A program made the translations under genes and the position numbers. Positions 18,219 through 26,927 of a DNA stretch of 64,000 nucleotides are shown piece after piece. The notes below the pieces were generated by a model. The model was not told the origin of the DNA and ran no database searches. It saw only the letters and a list, made by a program, of their open reading frames with translations. The DNA is from Pedobacter cryoconitis (GTDB taxonomy: Bacteria > Bacteroidota > Bacteroidia > Sphingobacteriales > Sphingobacteriaceae). Location of the stretch: NCBI RefSeq assembly GCF_014207135.1, contig NZ_JACHCC010000001.1:248001-312000 (forward strand), written 5' to 3'. Numbering within the stretch: the first letter of the stretch is position 1; each line of letters starts with the position of its first letter.

Positions 18219-19205
18219 TTAATTAACTGCTTTGATTGCCTGATGAATAATATCCAATTCGTTTGCACTGATTGAAATATCCATAGATTTAGCATTGTCA
18301 ATGGCCTGGGCTGCATTCCTTGAACCTGCCAGTACAATTGTAATACCCTTTTGCAAGGTAGTCCAGCGTAAGACCAGTTGTGCAACCGTTGTATTTTTAC
18401 TTTCAGCAAGCGGTTCAAGGATACTGATTAAAGCTTTTACTTTCTCCGGATCAAACTGGCCAAAATAGCCATTGCGGTGATCGTTTGATTTAAGCCTGAC
18501 ATCCTTAAAATACTTACCGGTAAGCAGTCCTCTTTCCAATGGACTGTATGCAATAATCCCTATGTTGTTTTCTAGTGTGTAAGGAATGATTGTTTCTTCA
18601 ATAGCTCTGTTGAGCATACTATAAGATACCTGGTTGGATGCGAGAATGATGGTTTGTTTCGCTTCTTTCAGCTGCGCCAGATTATAATTACTTACACCTG
18701 CAGCCAGAATTTTACCCTGCTGCACTAATAAATTAAGCGCTTCCATAGTTTCATCAATAGCAGTAGTTTCATCTGGCCAGTGTAACTGTAAAAGGTCAAT
18801 ATAGTCAGTTCCAAGACGTTTTAAACCTTCCTCTACTTCCTTGATTACATTTGCTTTTGAGGCATATTTATATACAGGGATGCTTTTTCCATCTGCGCCT
18901 GCATCGAAGAAAAATTCTCCTTTTCCATTATTGCTACCATCCCATACGAGCCCGAATTTATTGAGCAACTGAATTTTTGTGCGGTCTTTTCCTTTGATAG
19001 CTTCGCCGATTAATTCTTCACTTAATCCAAAACCATAAAATGGGGCAGTGTCAATAGTCGTAACTCCGTGATCGATTGAGGCATGTATAGCACCAATTGA
19101 ATCTTGTTTTTCATTACCACCCCACATGGTACCACCTATAGCAAATGCACCATGCGTAATCGCTGACAGGTTTAATGCTGTATTTCCTAATTTTCTATAT
19201 TCCAT
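18219..19205 (-). CDS. Aldo/keto reductase
   Basis: A 328-residue NADPH-dependent aldo/keto reductase. The catalytic tetrad is visible: Asp in T-I-D-T-A, Tyr in A-P-F-Y-G, Lys in L-L-N-K-F and His in L-L-Q-L-H-W. The late segment LAGSRNAAQAIDNAK binds the NADPH phosphate. The C-terminal barrel and length fit the AKR family acting on aldehydes or ketones. It is the last gene of a three-gene operon with an ABM monooxygenase (8-nt gap) and a quinone reductase, suggesting handling of quinones or reactive carbonyls. Confidence 0.9.
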   Translation of the reverse strand: MEYRKLGNTALNLSAITHGAFAIGGTMWGGNEKQDSIGAIHASIDHGVTTIDTAPFYGFGLSEELIGEAIKGKDRTKIQLLNKFGLVWDGSNNGKGEFFFDAGADGKSIPVYKYASKANVIKEVEEGLKRLGTDYIDLLQLHWPDETTAIDETMEALNLLVQQGKILAAGVSNYNLAQLKEAKQTIILASNQVSYSMLNRAIEETIIPYTLENNIGIIAYSPLERGLLTGKYFKDVRLKSNDHRNGYFGQFDPEKVKALISILEPLAESKNTTVAQLVLRWTTLQKGITIVLAGSRNAAQAIDNAKSMDISISANELDIIHQAIKAVN

Positions 19206-19213
19206 AATTTGCT

Positions 19214-19504
19214 CTATTCTACTCTTTCCGTAATATATATGATGGGATTTCCATCCATGACCGTTGCAGATTCCGCTGCGAATTTTTTAATATGAGGTGT
19301 CTGGTTATGTAAGTCCCAGTCTTCGTGGCTTTTCCATTCTTCATGGAAAATAAACAGATCTGGGTTTTGCTGAGACTGATGTAAGTCATACTGCAGACAC
19401 GCAGCTTCACTTTTTGATCCAACGACCAGGGTTTTCAGCAGGGTTTTCATCTGCTCAGCATTACCAGGGATACTTTTAATTATAGCAGTTAGATAGATGC
19501 TCAT
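19214..19504 (-). CDS. ABM-domain putative quinol monooxygenase
   Basis: A 96-residue ferredoxin-like dimeric alpha/beta-barrel protein of the antibiotic biosynthesis monooxygenase family (YgiN-like). The segments Y-D-L-H-Q-S and F-I-F-H-E-E-W-K-S are typical. These small proteins oxidise quinols or act on quinone-like substrates. Its start overlaps the upstream quinone reductase gene by 29 nt, matching the pairing of YgiN with MdaB in enterobacteria. Confidence 0.85.
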   Translation of the reverse strand: MSIYLTAIIKSIPGNAEQMKTLLKTLVVGSKSEAACLQYDLHQSQQNPDLFIFHEEWKSHEDWDLHNQTPHIKKFAAESATVMDGNPIIYITERVE

Positions 19505-20114
19505 TGTTTTGTGTTTTTTTAATGAAAATTTTATTTAAATGATTACGATATAATTTTATGTCATTGACAATGTCAGCATTCTTTTCTACGTCATGAAAGT
19601 GAATACCATCTAATGGTTTCATACCCGTAAAGGCATTCATACGGTGAAGGCCAAATAATACGCCATCATCTACACTGCGTTCGTTAAAAAACTCACCCGG
19701 CATAGTAAATGCTGTAGCAGGGGCATTCCAGGAAGAGGTAATCATGTATTGTTTGCCATGTAATAAACCGCCCGTGCCATAATTGATAGCGGGATTGTCA
19801 GCAGAACGGCCATCACTTTTGTATATACCATTTTGATGACCCTGAGTAAATACCAGGTCAATGTATTTTTTTAGTCCATGTGGGACCTGGAACCACCATA
19901 TTGGTGTATGATATATAATTACATCAGCCCAGATATATTTCTCTACTTCTTGTCCGGGGTCATAATCTTCATTGATATCAGTCGATCTGATTTCAAATCC
20001 GGGTTGATTAGCAAAGAAGTCTATTGTTGCATTGAAAATTGTGTTATTAAAACGACCACCAGAGTGCCCGAATATCTGGCCTCCGTTAATCACAAATATT
20101 TTTTTAGTTTCCAT
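19476..20114 (-). CDS. NAD(P)H quinone reductase, MdaB-like flavodoxin-fold protein
   Basis: A 212-residue flavodoxin-like oxidoreductase of the NQO1/MdaB group. It opens with I-F-V-I-N-G-G and the FMN/FAD phosphate loop, then has Y-H-T-P-I-W-W-F-Q-V-P, the characteristic flavin-contacting segment, and Y-G-T-G-G-L-L near the middle. It should reduce quinones by two electrons. It is first in an operon with an ABM monooxygenase and an aldo/keto reductase, and a TAGTTTTG promoter element lies about 25 nt upstream of the ATG. Confidence 0.88.
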   Translation of the reverse strand: METKKIFVINGGQIFGHSGGRFNNTIFNATIDFFANQPGFEIRSTDINEDYDPGQEVEKYIWADVIIYHTPIWWFQVPHGLKKYIDLVFTQGHQNGIYKSDGRSADNPAINYGTGGLLHGKQYMITSSWNAPATAFTMPGEFFNERSVDDGVLFGLHRMNAFTGMKPLDGIHFHDVEKNADIVNDIKLYRNHLNKIFIKKTQNNEHLSNCYN

Positions 20115-20139
20115 GTTGCAGATCTTTTAATTTCTACTG

Positions 20140-20147
20140 CAAAACTA
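20140..20147 (-). promoter_or_regulatory. Candidate Bacteroidota -7 box for the quinone reductase operon
   Basis: On the minus strand the sequence is TAGTTTTG, a match to the TAnnTTTG -7 element of Bacteroidota promoters, ending 25 nt before the ATG. No clear TTG -33 element is seen at the right spacing. Confidence 0.45.
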
Positions 20148-20270
20148 AACCTTCTTATGTCACCATTAAAATAATATAAATCATAGGTATCTATTATAAT
20201 TGTGATGGTAAGTTCTGATAATTTTTAAACCAGCAAATAGAGGGATTTGTGAAAGGTATAAAGCTATTCT

Positions 20271-20963
20271 TTACATTATTGTATTAAAACTGACGCTGGC
20301 TTTAATCAATGCCATGGTCTTAATGTATTTCAGGTTGACATCTTTTGAAGCATGATTTGTATTATAACTGGTTAGGTTAATATATTGATCACCCTTGTCT
20401 GATTTATGAACGTATTTAACAATTGTAGCTTCATCTCCATCGATGTCAATTGACAAAAGATACATTTCCCCGTAATAAATCCCATCTTCCAAATTACTTA
20501 CCTTTTTATAGATGGCAATATCGCCACTCTTTAAAAGTGGGTACATGCCATCCCCTCTGATATGCAGTGCGCCGTCACTTTTAGGCAGATTAGGTATTGT
20601 TATATAATCGATAATGGGCCGGTTTTTATCAAAAAGCTGAGTCAGACTTGTTTGGGTATTCATTTCATAAAGTGGGATTCTCTGACTTTTCAGGTTATCT
20701 TCTGTAATTGATAAAGTCTTGTTTGCTGGGGAAGGTAAATCCGGATTTTTAGAGGCGATCATTTCCCCCGAATTATTAAACATCCACTCAAAACTAATTT
20801 TGAGATTATTACAAAGTTTAACAATGAACTCTATTTTGGGGCTGGTTTTACTTCTGTAGTTTCTGATGTTTGCTTCGCTGGTTCCCATTGCGGCAGCAAA
20901 TTTTGAATTATTATCATCAAAAAAGGATACTGCTATATCATTGATTTTTTTGGTTATGTCCAT
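20271..20963 (-). CDS. XRE-type repressor with S24/LexA-like domain lacking the catalytic serine
   Basis: A 230-residue regulator. The N-terminal helix-turn-helix (about residues 1-65) includes SKFAAAMGTSEANIRNYRS. The C-terminal half has the S24 peptidase-like fold: R-G-D-G-M-Y-P-L-L at 136-144 followed by K-S-G-D-I-A. In self-cleaving relatives the motif is GDSM; here position 139 is Gly, so the nucleophile is missing, while a lysine (Lys183 in A-T-I-V-K) is kept. It therefore probably works as a non-cleaving, ligand- or stress-responsive repressor. It stands alone; AGGAGG and TAAATTTG elements lie upstream. Confidence 0.82.
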   Translation of the reverse strand: MDITKKINDIAVSFFDDNNSKFAAAMGTSEANIRNYRSKTSPKIEFIVKLCNNLKISFEWMFNNSGEMIASKNPDLPSPANKTLSITEDNLKSQRIPLYEMNTQTSLTQLFDKNRPIIDYITIPNLPKSDGALHIRGDGMYPLLKSGDIAIYKKVSNLEDGIYYGEMYLLSIDIDGDEATIVKYVHKSDKGDQYINLTSYNTNHASKDVNLKYIKTMALIKASVSFNTIM

Positions 20964-21166
20964 TTTTATAAATCAAAAAATACCTCCTGATCAAATTTAT
21001 ATCGGGATGTTTTTGCGAATATATAAACATTATAGAACCCAAAGAAACGATCTGGTATTAAAAGAATGTCCTGAATCCCCCCTGAGATTGACGTCTTAGG
21101 CAAGCATTGATCAACATTTTAATAATTAACTTAGAATCAGGTTAATGTATTTAAAAAGACAGCCAT

Positions 21167-21676
21167 ATGGAGACAATTCTTACTGATATAGATCAGACAT
21201 TTGTTAATCTTCATCAATTGATCTTATCATTTGATGAAACACAGTTAAATGATATCCCATTTGCCGGAAGCTGGACTGCCGGACAAGTTGCCCAACATCT
21301 TATTCTGGCTAACTCAGGCTTTATAGAAATTATGCAGGGCCCGGTAAAAGATACGGAACGAAGGCCGGATCAACAGATTGAGCAGATCAAAAAGGATTTC
21401 TTAAACTTTGGGCTAAAGATGGAGTCTCCCGAATTTATTCTGCCACTGCCTATGAGTTATAATAAGTATCGCCAGCTGGGTACGCTCGAAAACATCAGGA
21501 GCGAACTGTTTAATCTGATCAGAACTAATGATCTGAGTAAAACCTGTCTGACCTTTGAGCTCCCCGTGTATGGATTTTTAACGCGGCTTGAAGCTGTCTA
21601 TTTTGTAAACTATCATACACAGAGACATACGCACCAGTTAAAAAATATTTATCATCATTTGACATTAAAAAACTAA
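21167..21676 (+). CDS. DinB family protein
   Basis: A 169-residue four-helix-bundle protein of the DinB/YfiT superfamily. The metal-binding histidines are placed as expected: one in Q-V-A-Q-H-L and a pair in the C-terminal H-T-Q-R-H-T-H segment. Members include thiol-dependent transferases such as bacillithiol S-transferase. The particular substrate is not known. The VOC gene follows after 33 nt on the same strand, ending in a strong shared terminator. Confidence 0.85.
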   Translation: METILTDIDQTFVNLHQLILSFDETQLNDIPFAGSWTAGQVAQHLILANSGFIEIMQGPVKDTERRPDQQIEQIKKDFLNFGLKMESPEFILPLPMSYNKYRQLGTLENIRSELFNLIRTNDLSKTCLTFELPVYGFLTRLEAVYFVNYHTQRHTHQLKNIYHHLTLKN

Positions 21677-21709
21677 AATTTTAACCATTTTTTCTAACAA
21701 AATAATCAT

Positions 21710-22132
21710 ATGAAACACATTGATGTTTACCTAACCTTCGGTGGCAATTGTGCTGAAGCGATGACCTTCTACCAGAAATGTTTAGGAGGAGAATTATATA
21801 TGCAGACAGTTGGAGAGTCACCAATTGCAGCACAATGTCCGGCTGGGATGAAAGATCAGATTATGCATTCTTCTTTAACAAAAGATGGACTGTTATTGTT
21901 GATGGCTTCAGATATGATCGGGCCGGGAGGCTTAGTTAATGGAAATTCGGTGACCCTTTCTATAAGCTGTAAAAGTGAAGAAGAAATCAATCATTTATTT
22001 TCAGTACTCTCGGCCGGAGGGAAAATTATTGACCCGCTGAAACTTCAGTTCTGGGGAGCATTATTCGGTGTACTGAATGATCGGTTTGGTGTGAAATGGA
22101 TGCTGCTTTTTGATAAAACCCAGCAGAATTAA
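21710..22132 (+). CDS. VOC family protein, PhnB/glyoxalase-like
   Basis: A 140-residue vicinal-oxygen-chelate protein of the PhnB-like subgroup. The opening YLTFGGNCAEAMTFYQKCLGG and the later I-M-H-S-S-L, L-L-M-A-S-D and W-G-A-L-F-G motifs are typical. Function is unknown for most of this subgroup. It forms a pair with the DinB gene upstream and ends 14 nt before a bidirectional terminator. Confidence 0.83.
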   Translation: MKHIDVYLTFGGNCAEAMTFYQKCLGGELYMQTVGESPIAAQCPAGMKDQIMHSSLTKDGLLLLMASDMIGPGGLVNGNSVTLSISCKSEEEINHLFSVLSAGGKIIDPLKLQFWGALFGVLNDRFGVKWMLLFDKTQQN

Positions 22133-22146
22133 GCTGAATGTCAAAT

Positions 22147-22178
22147 AGTAATGGTCTCTCTTTAAAGAGACCATTACT
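22147..22178. terminator. Bidirectional terminator
   Basis: A perfect 13-bp stem (22147-22159 with 22166-22178) and a 6-nt loop stand between the convergent VOC and NAD-epimerase-like genes, with A/T runs on both sides. It can end both transcripts. Confidence 0.88.
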
Positions 22179-22181
22179 TAA

Positions 22182-23111
22182 TTATTGTTTTTTATATACT
22201 GTTTGTGCCATATGTCTGATCCCGTCAGCATAAGAAGTTGGTTTTAAGTTAAATGCCAGCTCAAATTTAGAAGAATCAAAGTGATAAGGGTGGTTATACT
22301 GATAATACATCTCGACCGACTCACGAATATTTTTACTAAACGGACCAATGACCTGCAGTATAAACTTGTTGATGTGCATGAATTTAGGTTTAACCTGGTA
22401 GATCTTTGCAGCCAATTCAATGAATTCTTTGCCGGGTATTGGTGCAGCAGTAGGTATATGCCATATCTGGTTATCGTTTTCGGGGTGTTGCCCTAACAAA
22501 TAAAGTCCCTTACCGGCATCAGGGATATAAGTGAAATTATGAATCGTATCTGAGCTGCCAACCCAGGATGCGCTTTGCCCTTTTGCATATTTGGAAAGAA
22601 CCATAGTATCGGGAAGACTATTGCCAGAATCTGTACCATAAAAATCTGCGGAACGCGCTATACTGGCATTTATATTTCCTGCTTTCGCTTCTTCCATCAA
22701 TTGAGTAGCAATACGTGCCCTGACCTCACCTTTGACACTGCAGGGGTTATAAGAGGTAGATTCCAGCATAGGACCATCAACTAATCCATACATATATACA
22801 TTATCAAAAAATATTAACCTGGCCTGTGTTTCTTTAGCCACATTGATTACATTTTCCATAATTACAGGCCATTGCTGCTTCCAGATATTTTTATCATATG
22901 GTAATCCGGCACAGAGGTAAATCACTTTTGAGCCCCGTGATGCAGCAAGGACTTCGTGATAGTTCTGTAAATCTGCTTTCTCCCAGCTTATATTTTGATC
23001 TGTTATTCTGGAAGGTCTGCGGCTGACTAGTCGGATGGTTTGTTTAGCATTCAACAATTCTTGGGTAAGCGCATTGGCTGTGGGCCCCCCGGCACCTAAT
23101 ATAGTATGCAT
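22182..23111 (-). CDS. NAD(P)-binding epimerase/dehydratase-like (atypical SDR) protein
   Basis: A 309-residue extended or atypical short-chain-dehydrogenase protein. The Rossmann dinucleotide loop is I-L-G-A-G-G-P-T-A-N close to the N-terminus, followed by the R-R-P-S phosphate-binding segment suggesting NADPH. A D-N-V-Y-M-Y-G segment takes the place of the usual YxxxK region. A TTG 39 nt upstream is in frame, but a -7 element (TATCTTTG) lies between it and the ATG at 23111, and the Rossmann strand starts right after that ATG, so the shorter start is chosen. Substrate unknown. Confidence 0.8.
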   Translation of the reverse strand: MHTILGAGGPTANALTQELLNAKQTIRLVSRRPSRITDQNISWEKADLQNYHEVLAASRGSKVIYLCAGLPYDKNIWKQQWPVIMENVINVAKETQARLIFFDNVYMYGLVDGPMLESTSYNPCSVKGEVRARIATQLMEEAKAGNINASIARSADFYGTDSGNSLPDTMVLSKYAKGQSASWVGSSDTIHNFTYIPDAGKGLYLLGQHPENDNQIWHIPTAAPIPGKEFIELAAKIYQVKPKFMHINKFILQVIGPFSKNIRESVEMYYQYNHPYHFDSSKFELAFNLKPTSYADGIRHMAQTVYKKQ

Positions 23112-23134
23112 GTTTGTTTGTTTTAAATCTGATT

Positions 23135-23142
23135 CAAAGATA
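23135..23142 (-). promoter_or_regulatory. Candidate -7 box for the SDR-like gene
   Basis: TATCTTTG on the minus strand, 23 nt before the ATG at 23111, matches the Bacteroidota TAnnTTTG element. It would place the transcript start downstream of the alternative TTG and so decides the start codon. No good -33 TTG was found. Confidence 0.45.
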
Positions 23143-23212
23143 GACTGCAACTGTGAATGAAAACGTTAACAAAAGATAAGGATTTATAAAAGATGTTTTG
23201 TCATTTGATATT

Positions 23213-23220
23213 TATCTTTG
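23213..23220 (+). promoter_or_regulatory. Candidate -7 box for the nitronate monooxygenase gene
   Basis: TATCTTTG on the plus strand, 28 nt before the ATG at 23249, matches TAnnTTTG. The -33 element is not obvious. Confidence 0.45.
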
Positions 23221-23248
23221 ATTAAACTGATTTTAAAAAGTCATTGTG

Positions 23249-24304
23249 ATGAGTAAAACTGAAAACTTATTAAAGTTATTGAAGATTAGCTACCCTGTAG
23301 TCCAGGGAGCGATGTTAGGTGTTTCCACACCAAAAATGACTGCCGGAGTATCCAATGCAGGTGGGTTGGGAACTCTGGCTGCAGGGGGTCTTTCTCCTGA
23401 AAAGACAAGGCAACTTATTCGCGAAACCAAACAATATACAGACAAACCTTTTGCTGTTAATCTTTTTGCACATGATGTACCTGTGAAATTTGATATCCCG
23501 CAAATCAGTAAGATGCAGGATTTTCTGCTGTCATTTTGCAAAGCACATCAGATCCCATTTGAAATCAGGAATGCAGAGGAACTGAAGTTCTACGGTTACG
23601 AAGATCAGCTTGATGTATTGATTGAGGAGAGCATAGAAATTATCAGTTTTACTTTTGGTATGCTCAGGGAATCAGTAGTTAAGGTACTTAAAGAAAATAA
23701 CTGTTTACTGGTGGGGACAGCAACTTCTGTAGAGGAAGCTGTGGCATTGGAAAATAGTGGCGTTGATTTGATTACGGCGCAGGGAACCGAAGCCGGCGGG
23801 CACAGAGGATCCTTTTTATGCCGGGATCAACTACCTCAGATAGGTTTAATGTCTCTGATACCGGCGATAGCAGATGCAGTTCATCTGCCTGTACTTGCTG
23901 CCGGAGGAATTTCAGATAACAGAGGATTAAAAGCAGCTATTGCCTTTGGGGCATCGGGTATACAGGTAGGAAGTATTTTTATTCCAACCGATGAGAGCGC
24001 AGCCGTCGAAAGTTATAAGAATGCAGTTTTAACAGCTGCAGATGTAGATACGACTCTTACTCGTGTCTTTTCAGGACGCTGGGCAAGGGGAATTAAAAAT
24101 GCTTTTATGGAAGCTGTAGAAAACTCAGGACTTGAAATCCCAACCTATGTGATACAGAATAATCTTACTTCAGTGATACGTACTTATGCGCAGCAAAATG
24201 ATCAGAAGGATTTTATCTCTATGTGGGCCGGACAATCATCCTCAAGAGGTAAGAGGGGAAGCACAGCTGATATCTTTGCCAGTCTGGTTAAAGATGGCTG
24301 GTAA
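23249..24304 (+). CDS. Nitronate monooxygenase (2-nitropropane dioxygenase family)
   Basis: A 351-residue FMN-dependent TIM-barrel enzyme of the nitronate monooxygenase family. It has the opening Y-P-V-V-Q-G-A-M, the A-G-G-L-G-T-L segment, the flavin/substrate motif Q-G-T-E-A-G-G-H (His is the proposed catalytic base) and the phosphate-binding A-A-G-G-I and G-A-S-G-I-Q-V-G loops. It oxidises toxic alkyl nitronates. A GTG immediately precedes the ATG in frame; ATG at 23249 is preferred. It overlaps the convergent Crp-like gene by 17 nt. Confidence 0.9.
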   Translation: MSKTENLLKLLKISYPVVQGAMLGVSTPKMTAGVSNAGGLGTLAAGGLSPEKTRQLIRETKQYTDKPFAVNLFAHDVPVKFDIPQISKMQDFLLSFCKAHQIPFEIRNAEELKFYGYEDQLDVLIEESIEIISFTFGMLRESVVKVLKENNCLLVGTATSVEEAVALENSGVDLITAQGTEAGGHRGSFLCRDQLPQIGLMSLIPAIADAVHLPVLAAGGISDNRGLKAAIAFGASGIQVGSIFIPTDESAAVESYKNAVLTAADVDTTLTRVFSGRWARGIKNAFMEAVENSGLEIPTYVIQNNLTSVIRTYAQQNDQKDFISMWAGQSSSRGKRGSTADIFASLVKDGW

Positions 24305-24899
24305 GAAGTAATACTCTTTTTCTGATCCTGGAAAGTGAAACGGGAGTAATTCCAAGGGAATTAGCTATGTAACGCTGAGGGATGCGTAATAAAATCTCAC
24401 GGTCAGTTTTCATCATTTCAAGATAGCGCTCTTCGGGAGTTTTAGTGATAAATGAATTTATCCTGTCTTCATAACAGCATAAATAATATTCTGCAGTAAG
24501 CCGGCCAAAACGTTCCATTTTATAGGCCAGCACAGGATGGTTCAGCATTAGTTGCATATTCTGATAAGAAATCAGGATCAGTTCTGTTGGTTCCATCGCC
24601 TGTATATAATTAAAAGCTGGCAGCCTGGTTATAAAACTTTTATAGGAGCATATAAATTCCTTTTCAAAACTGAAATAGCCAGAAATCTCTTCGCCGTCTT
24701 TGATATTGTAATAACGTGCAGATCCTTTGACAATAAAGCCGATATGATCACAGACTTTGTCTTCCACACAGAAATGGGATTTCTTTTTTAAGGAAGTGAA
24801 ATCCAGGTGTTGTGTAAACAGAAGCCATTCCTGCTCATTAAAAAGGATGAATCTTTCCAGTTCTTTGCGAAATATATCAAGTGGTGTCAGTGCATCCAT
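24288..24899 (-). CDS. Crp/Fnr family transcriptional regulator
   Basis: A 203-residue regulator. An N-terminal cyclic-nucleotide-binding beta-roll (about residues 15-125) is followed by a dimerisation helix and a C-terminal winged helix-turn-helix ending I-P-Q-R-Y-I-A-N-S-L-G-I-T-P-V-S-L-S-R. This is the common single-gene Bacteroidota type whose nucleotide pocket is poorly conserved, so a ligand cannot be named. It is convergent with the nitronate monooxygenase gene. Confidence 0.88.
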   Translation of the reverse strand: MDALTPLDIFRKELERFILFNEQEWLLFTQHLDFTSLKKKSHFCVEDKVCDHIGFIVKGSARYYNIKDGEEISGYFSFEKEFICSYKSFITRLPAFNYIQAMEPTELILISYQNMQLMLNHPVLAYKMERFGRLTAEYYLCCYEDRINSFITKTPEERYLEMMKTDREILLRIPQRYIANSLGITPVSLSRIRKRVLLLTSHL

Positions 24900-25075
24900 G
24901 TGATTGAGCTAAAGCTGGTAAGTTAGAAAATATTTAGCTGATCCAGTACCTGGAAATTGTGTCGCGGGTGCCCCTGTAAATTGCCGCATTCAGCCCCCCT
25001 GAAATCCAGTTGAATACTGCAGCTTTGTGTTATGAATTACGTATAAATTTCAATGAGTTTAAAAAACACAAGAAG

Positions 25076-25459
25076 ATGACGATGTTCAAAGAAATTAAAG
25101 CCTTTAGTGGTTTCTCCGTTGATGAAATTCCACTATCAAGAGAATTTTACAGCCAGACTCTGGGCCTGAAGGTCTCAGAAACTATGGGGCAGATAGTGCT
25201 GCATCTGGCAGGCGGTGGGATTGTATTTGTCTATGCTAAGCCAAATCATGTCCCCGCAACTTTTACTGTTCTTAATTTTCCTGTTAAAAATCTGGAACAG
25301 GCGATGATTGAATTGCGTAAACGCGGTATACAATTCATTATTTATAAGGAGAAGGATTTTGAGACTGATGAGTTTGGCGTTTTCCACGGTGGTGGACCTA
25401 AAATTGCCTGGTTCAAAGATCCATCAGGTAATATCCTGTCAGTATTGGAAGAAGAGTAA
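25076..25459 (+). CDS. VOC family protein (glyoxalase/bleomycin-resistance fold)
   Basis: A 127-residue vicinal-oxygen-chelate protein. Paired beta-alpha-beta modules are recognisable from [16 protein letters not shown] at the start to [11 protein letters not shown] at the end. The frame is open upstream to a TTG at 25010, but the ATG at 25076 has a nearby AGAAG sequence and places the first strand correctly. Function unknown. A bidirectional terminator follows. Confidence 0.82.
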   Translation: MTMFKEIKAFSGFSVDEIPLSREFYSQTLGLKVSETMGQIVLHLAGGGIVFVYAKPNHVPATFTVLNFPVKNLEQAMIELRKRGIQFIIYKEKDFETDEFGVFHGGGPKIAWFKDPSGNILSVLEEE

Positions 25460-25467
25460 TATAGTTT

Positions 25468-25506
25468 CAAAACAATGGTTTTGCTAAGCACAAAGCCATT
25501 GTTTTG
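25468..25506. terminator. Bidirectional terminator
   Basis: An 11-bp perfect stem (25468-25478 with 25496-25506, CAAAACAATGG and its complement), extendable inward by wobble and A-T pairs. It lies between the convergent VOC and Dabb genes and is followed by a T-rich flank. Confidence 0.8.
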
Positions 25507-25523
25507 TATTAACGCGAACAATT

Positions 25524-25820
25524 TTATGCCGCATCGTAAATAACAACTTTTTCAAATAAACTGCGGAATTCATCGAGAAAAGCTACGTGAAGTGCATGTC
25601 CCTGATAGATATCATGTCCGGCAAGGTCTTCGAAAAATAGTACTAATGAAAAACTATAGGTAGTATCAACCACAGCGCGCTCGATAGGAGCTGGAACACC
25701 CACATGAATAGTCGTTACAGATTCTATTTTTTCTAAGGATTGAAGACCTTTTTTAAATGCATTTTTTTGATCATCAGTGGTATCGGCTTTTAACCAGAAT
25801 AAAACATGGTGTGCTATCAT
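25524..25820 (-). CDS. Dabb-domain (stress-responsive alpha/beta barrel) protein
   Basis: A 98-residue dimeric alpha/beta-barrel protein of the Dabb family, opening with I-A-H-H-V-L-F-W-L-K and ending with V-V-I-Y-D-A. The frame is open to 25877, but a good promoter (TTG, 19 nt, TACATTTG) sits in that stretch, so the ATG at 25820 is the real start. The role of this family in bacteria is unclear. Confidence 0.83.
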   Translation of the reverse strand: MIAHHVLFWLKADTTDDQKNAFKKGLQSLEKIESVTTIHVGVPAPIERAVVDTTYSFSLVLFFEDLAGHDIYQGHALHVAFLDEFRSLFEKVVIYDAA

Positions 25821-25835
25821 AATATCTTTTTTATG

Positions 25836-25865
25836 CAAATGTAGCAACCAGTATCGTTTTACCAA
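25836..25865 (-). promoter_or_regulatory. Bacteroidota-type promoter for the Dabb gene
   Basis: On the minus strand a TTG (-33, at 25863-25865), a 19-nt spacer and TACATTTG (-7, 25836-25843) match the Bacteroidota consensus. The predicted transcript start lies a few bases before the ATG at 25820. This is the best promoter match I found in the window. Confidence 0.65.
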
Positions 25866-25935
25866 GAAAAAGGTCAATGATGGATTGATGGTATATTTTT
25901 AAAAAAGGGTATATTTAATAAAAAAAAATAAGAAA

Positions 25936-26919
25936 ATGATAAAACTTGGTCTTCTGCTTACTAATCAATACAGGTTATTGAGTGTAGCGGCAATATTAGA
26001 TGTTTTTGAAACTGTAAATAAACTTTATACCGGTGAAGGTCACCCGGCCCCCTTTCAGATTGACCTGTTTTGCAGTGATGACAGTCTGTTGAGTAATCCA
26101 GGAACTTATTTTTATGGATATCAGCCCAAATCTATTGAGCTTCCTTCCAAACAGGATCTCGTACTGATTCCATCCTTTATTAATGAAGACATTAAAAATG
26201 CGATTGAAGAAAATTACTCCGCAATTACCTGGCTGAATAAACAATATCAGGAAGGTGCCGAGTTAGCAAGTTTCTGTACCGGAGCTTTTCTCCTAGGCGC
26301 TACAGGACTGCTGAATGGAAAAATAGCAACTACCCATGTGGATGCCTGTTCTGAATTTGCATCTGCTTTCCCTCAGGTTAGTCTTCAACCTGACAAAACC
26401 GTAACACAGGATGGCAGATTATATACAAGTGGGGGAGCTACTTCAAGTTTTCATTTAATGCTTCACCTGTTACAGATACATTGCGGTAATTTAATGGCAA
26501 TTAAAATCGCTAAATTATTTGCCATTGACATGGACAGGCATACACAGTCTTACTTTAATACTTTCCAGATTTCAAGAAAACATAATGACGATCTGGTTGC
26601 CATGGCCCAGCAGAAAATAGAAACGGCTTATCATAATACCGGTACAATTGAGGAAATGATTAAGGATATTCCTGCAAGCAGAAGAAACATAGTCCGTCGT
26701 TTCAAACAGGTGACAGGGATAACCCTCATTGAATATTTGCAGCAGACCCGTATCGAAGCAGCGAAGAAATTACTGGAGCAAACCGTAGAACAGATGACGG
26801 AAGTCATTTATAAATCCGGATATAATGATCCAAAAGCTTTCCGGAAAGTTTTCAGGAAAACAGTAGGAATGACACCCAGTGAATACCGGGATAAATTCTA
26901 TTTAGGAACAAGAGCCTGA
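25936..26919 (+). CDS. GlxA-type AraC family regulator with DJ-1/PfpI domain
   Basis: A 327-residue regulator. The N-terminal DJ-1/PfpI-like domain (about 1-195) keeps the nucleophile-elbow cysteine, Cys114 in A-S-F-C-T-G-A. The C-terminal AraC helix-turn-helix pair (about 225-327) ends with G-Y-N-D-P-K-A-F-R-K-V-F-R and G-M-T-P-S-E-Y-R. The DJ-1 part is probably a sensor rather than an enzyme. It is followed after 8 nt by a glycerophosphodiesterase gene, which may be in the same transcript. Confidence 0.9.
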   Translation: MIKLGLLLTNQYRLLSVAAILDVFETVNKLYTGEGHPAPFQIDLFCSDDSLLSNPGTYFYGYQPKSIELPSKQDLVLIPSFINEDIKNAIEENYSAITWLNKQYQEGAELASFCTGAFLLGATGLLNGKIATTHVDACSEFASAFPQVSLQPDKTVTQDGRLYTSGGATSSFHLMLHLLQIHCGNLMAIKIAKLFAIDMDRHTQSYFNTFQISRKHNDDLVAMAQQKIETAYHNTGTIEEMIKDIPASRRNIVRRFKQVTGITLIEYLQQTRIEAAKKLLEQTVEQMTEVIYKSGYNDPKAFRKVFRKTVGMTPSEYRDKFYLGTRA

Positions 26920-26927
26920 AGATAAAT

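Noticed and set aside
18143..18418. N-terminal extension of the alkC frame into the aldo/keto reductase gene
   Set aside because: The added residues mirror the reductase coding strand in another frame, cross its terminator and have no AlkC similarity; the ATG at 18142 gives the normal family length.
22182..23150. Longer TTG-started form of the SDR-like gene
   Set aside because: A promoter -7 element lies inside the extension and the Rossmann fold begins at the ATG at 23111.
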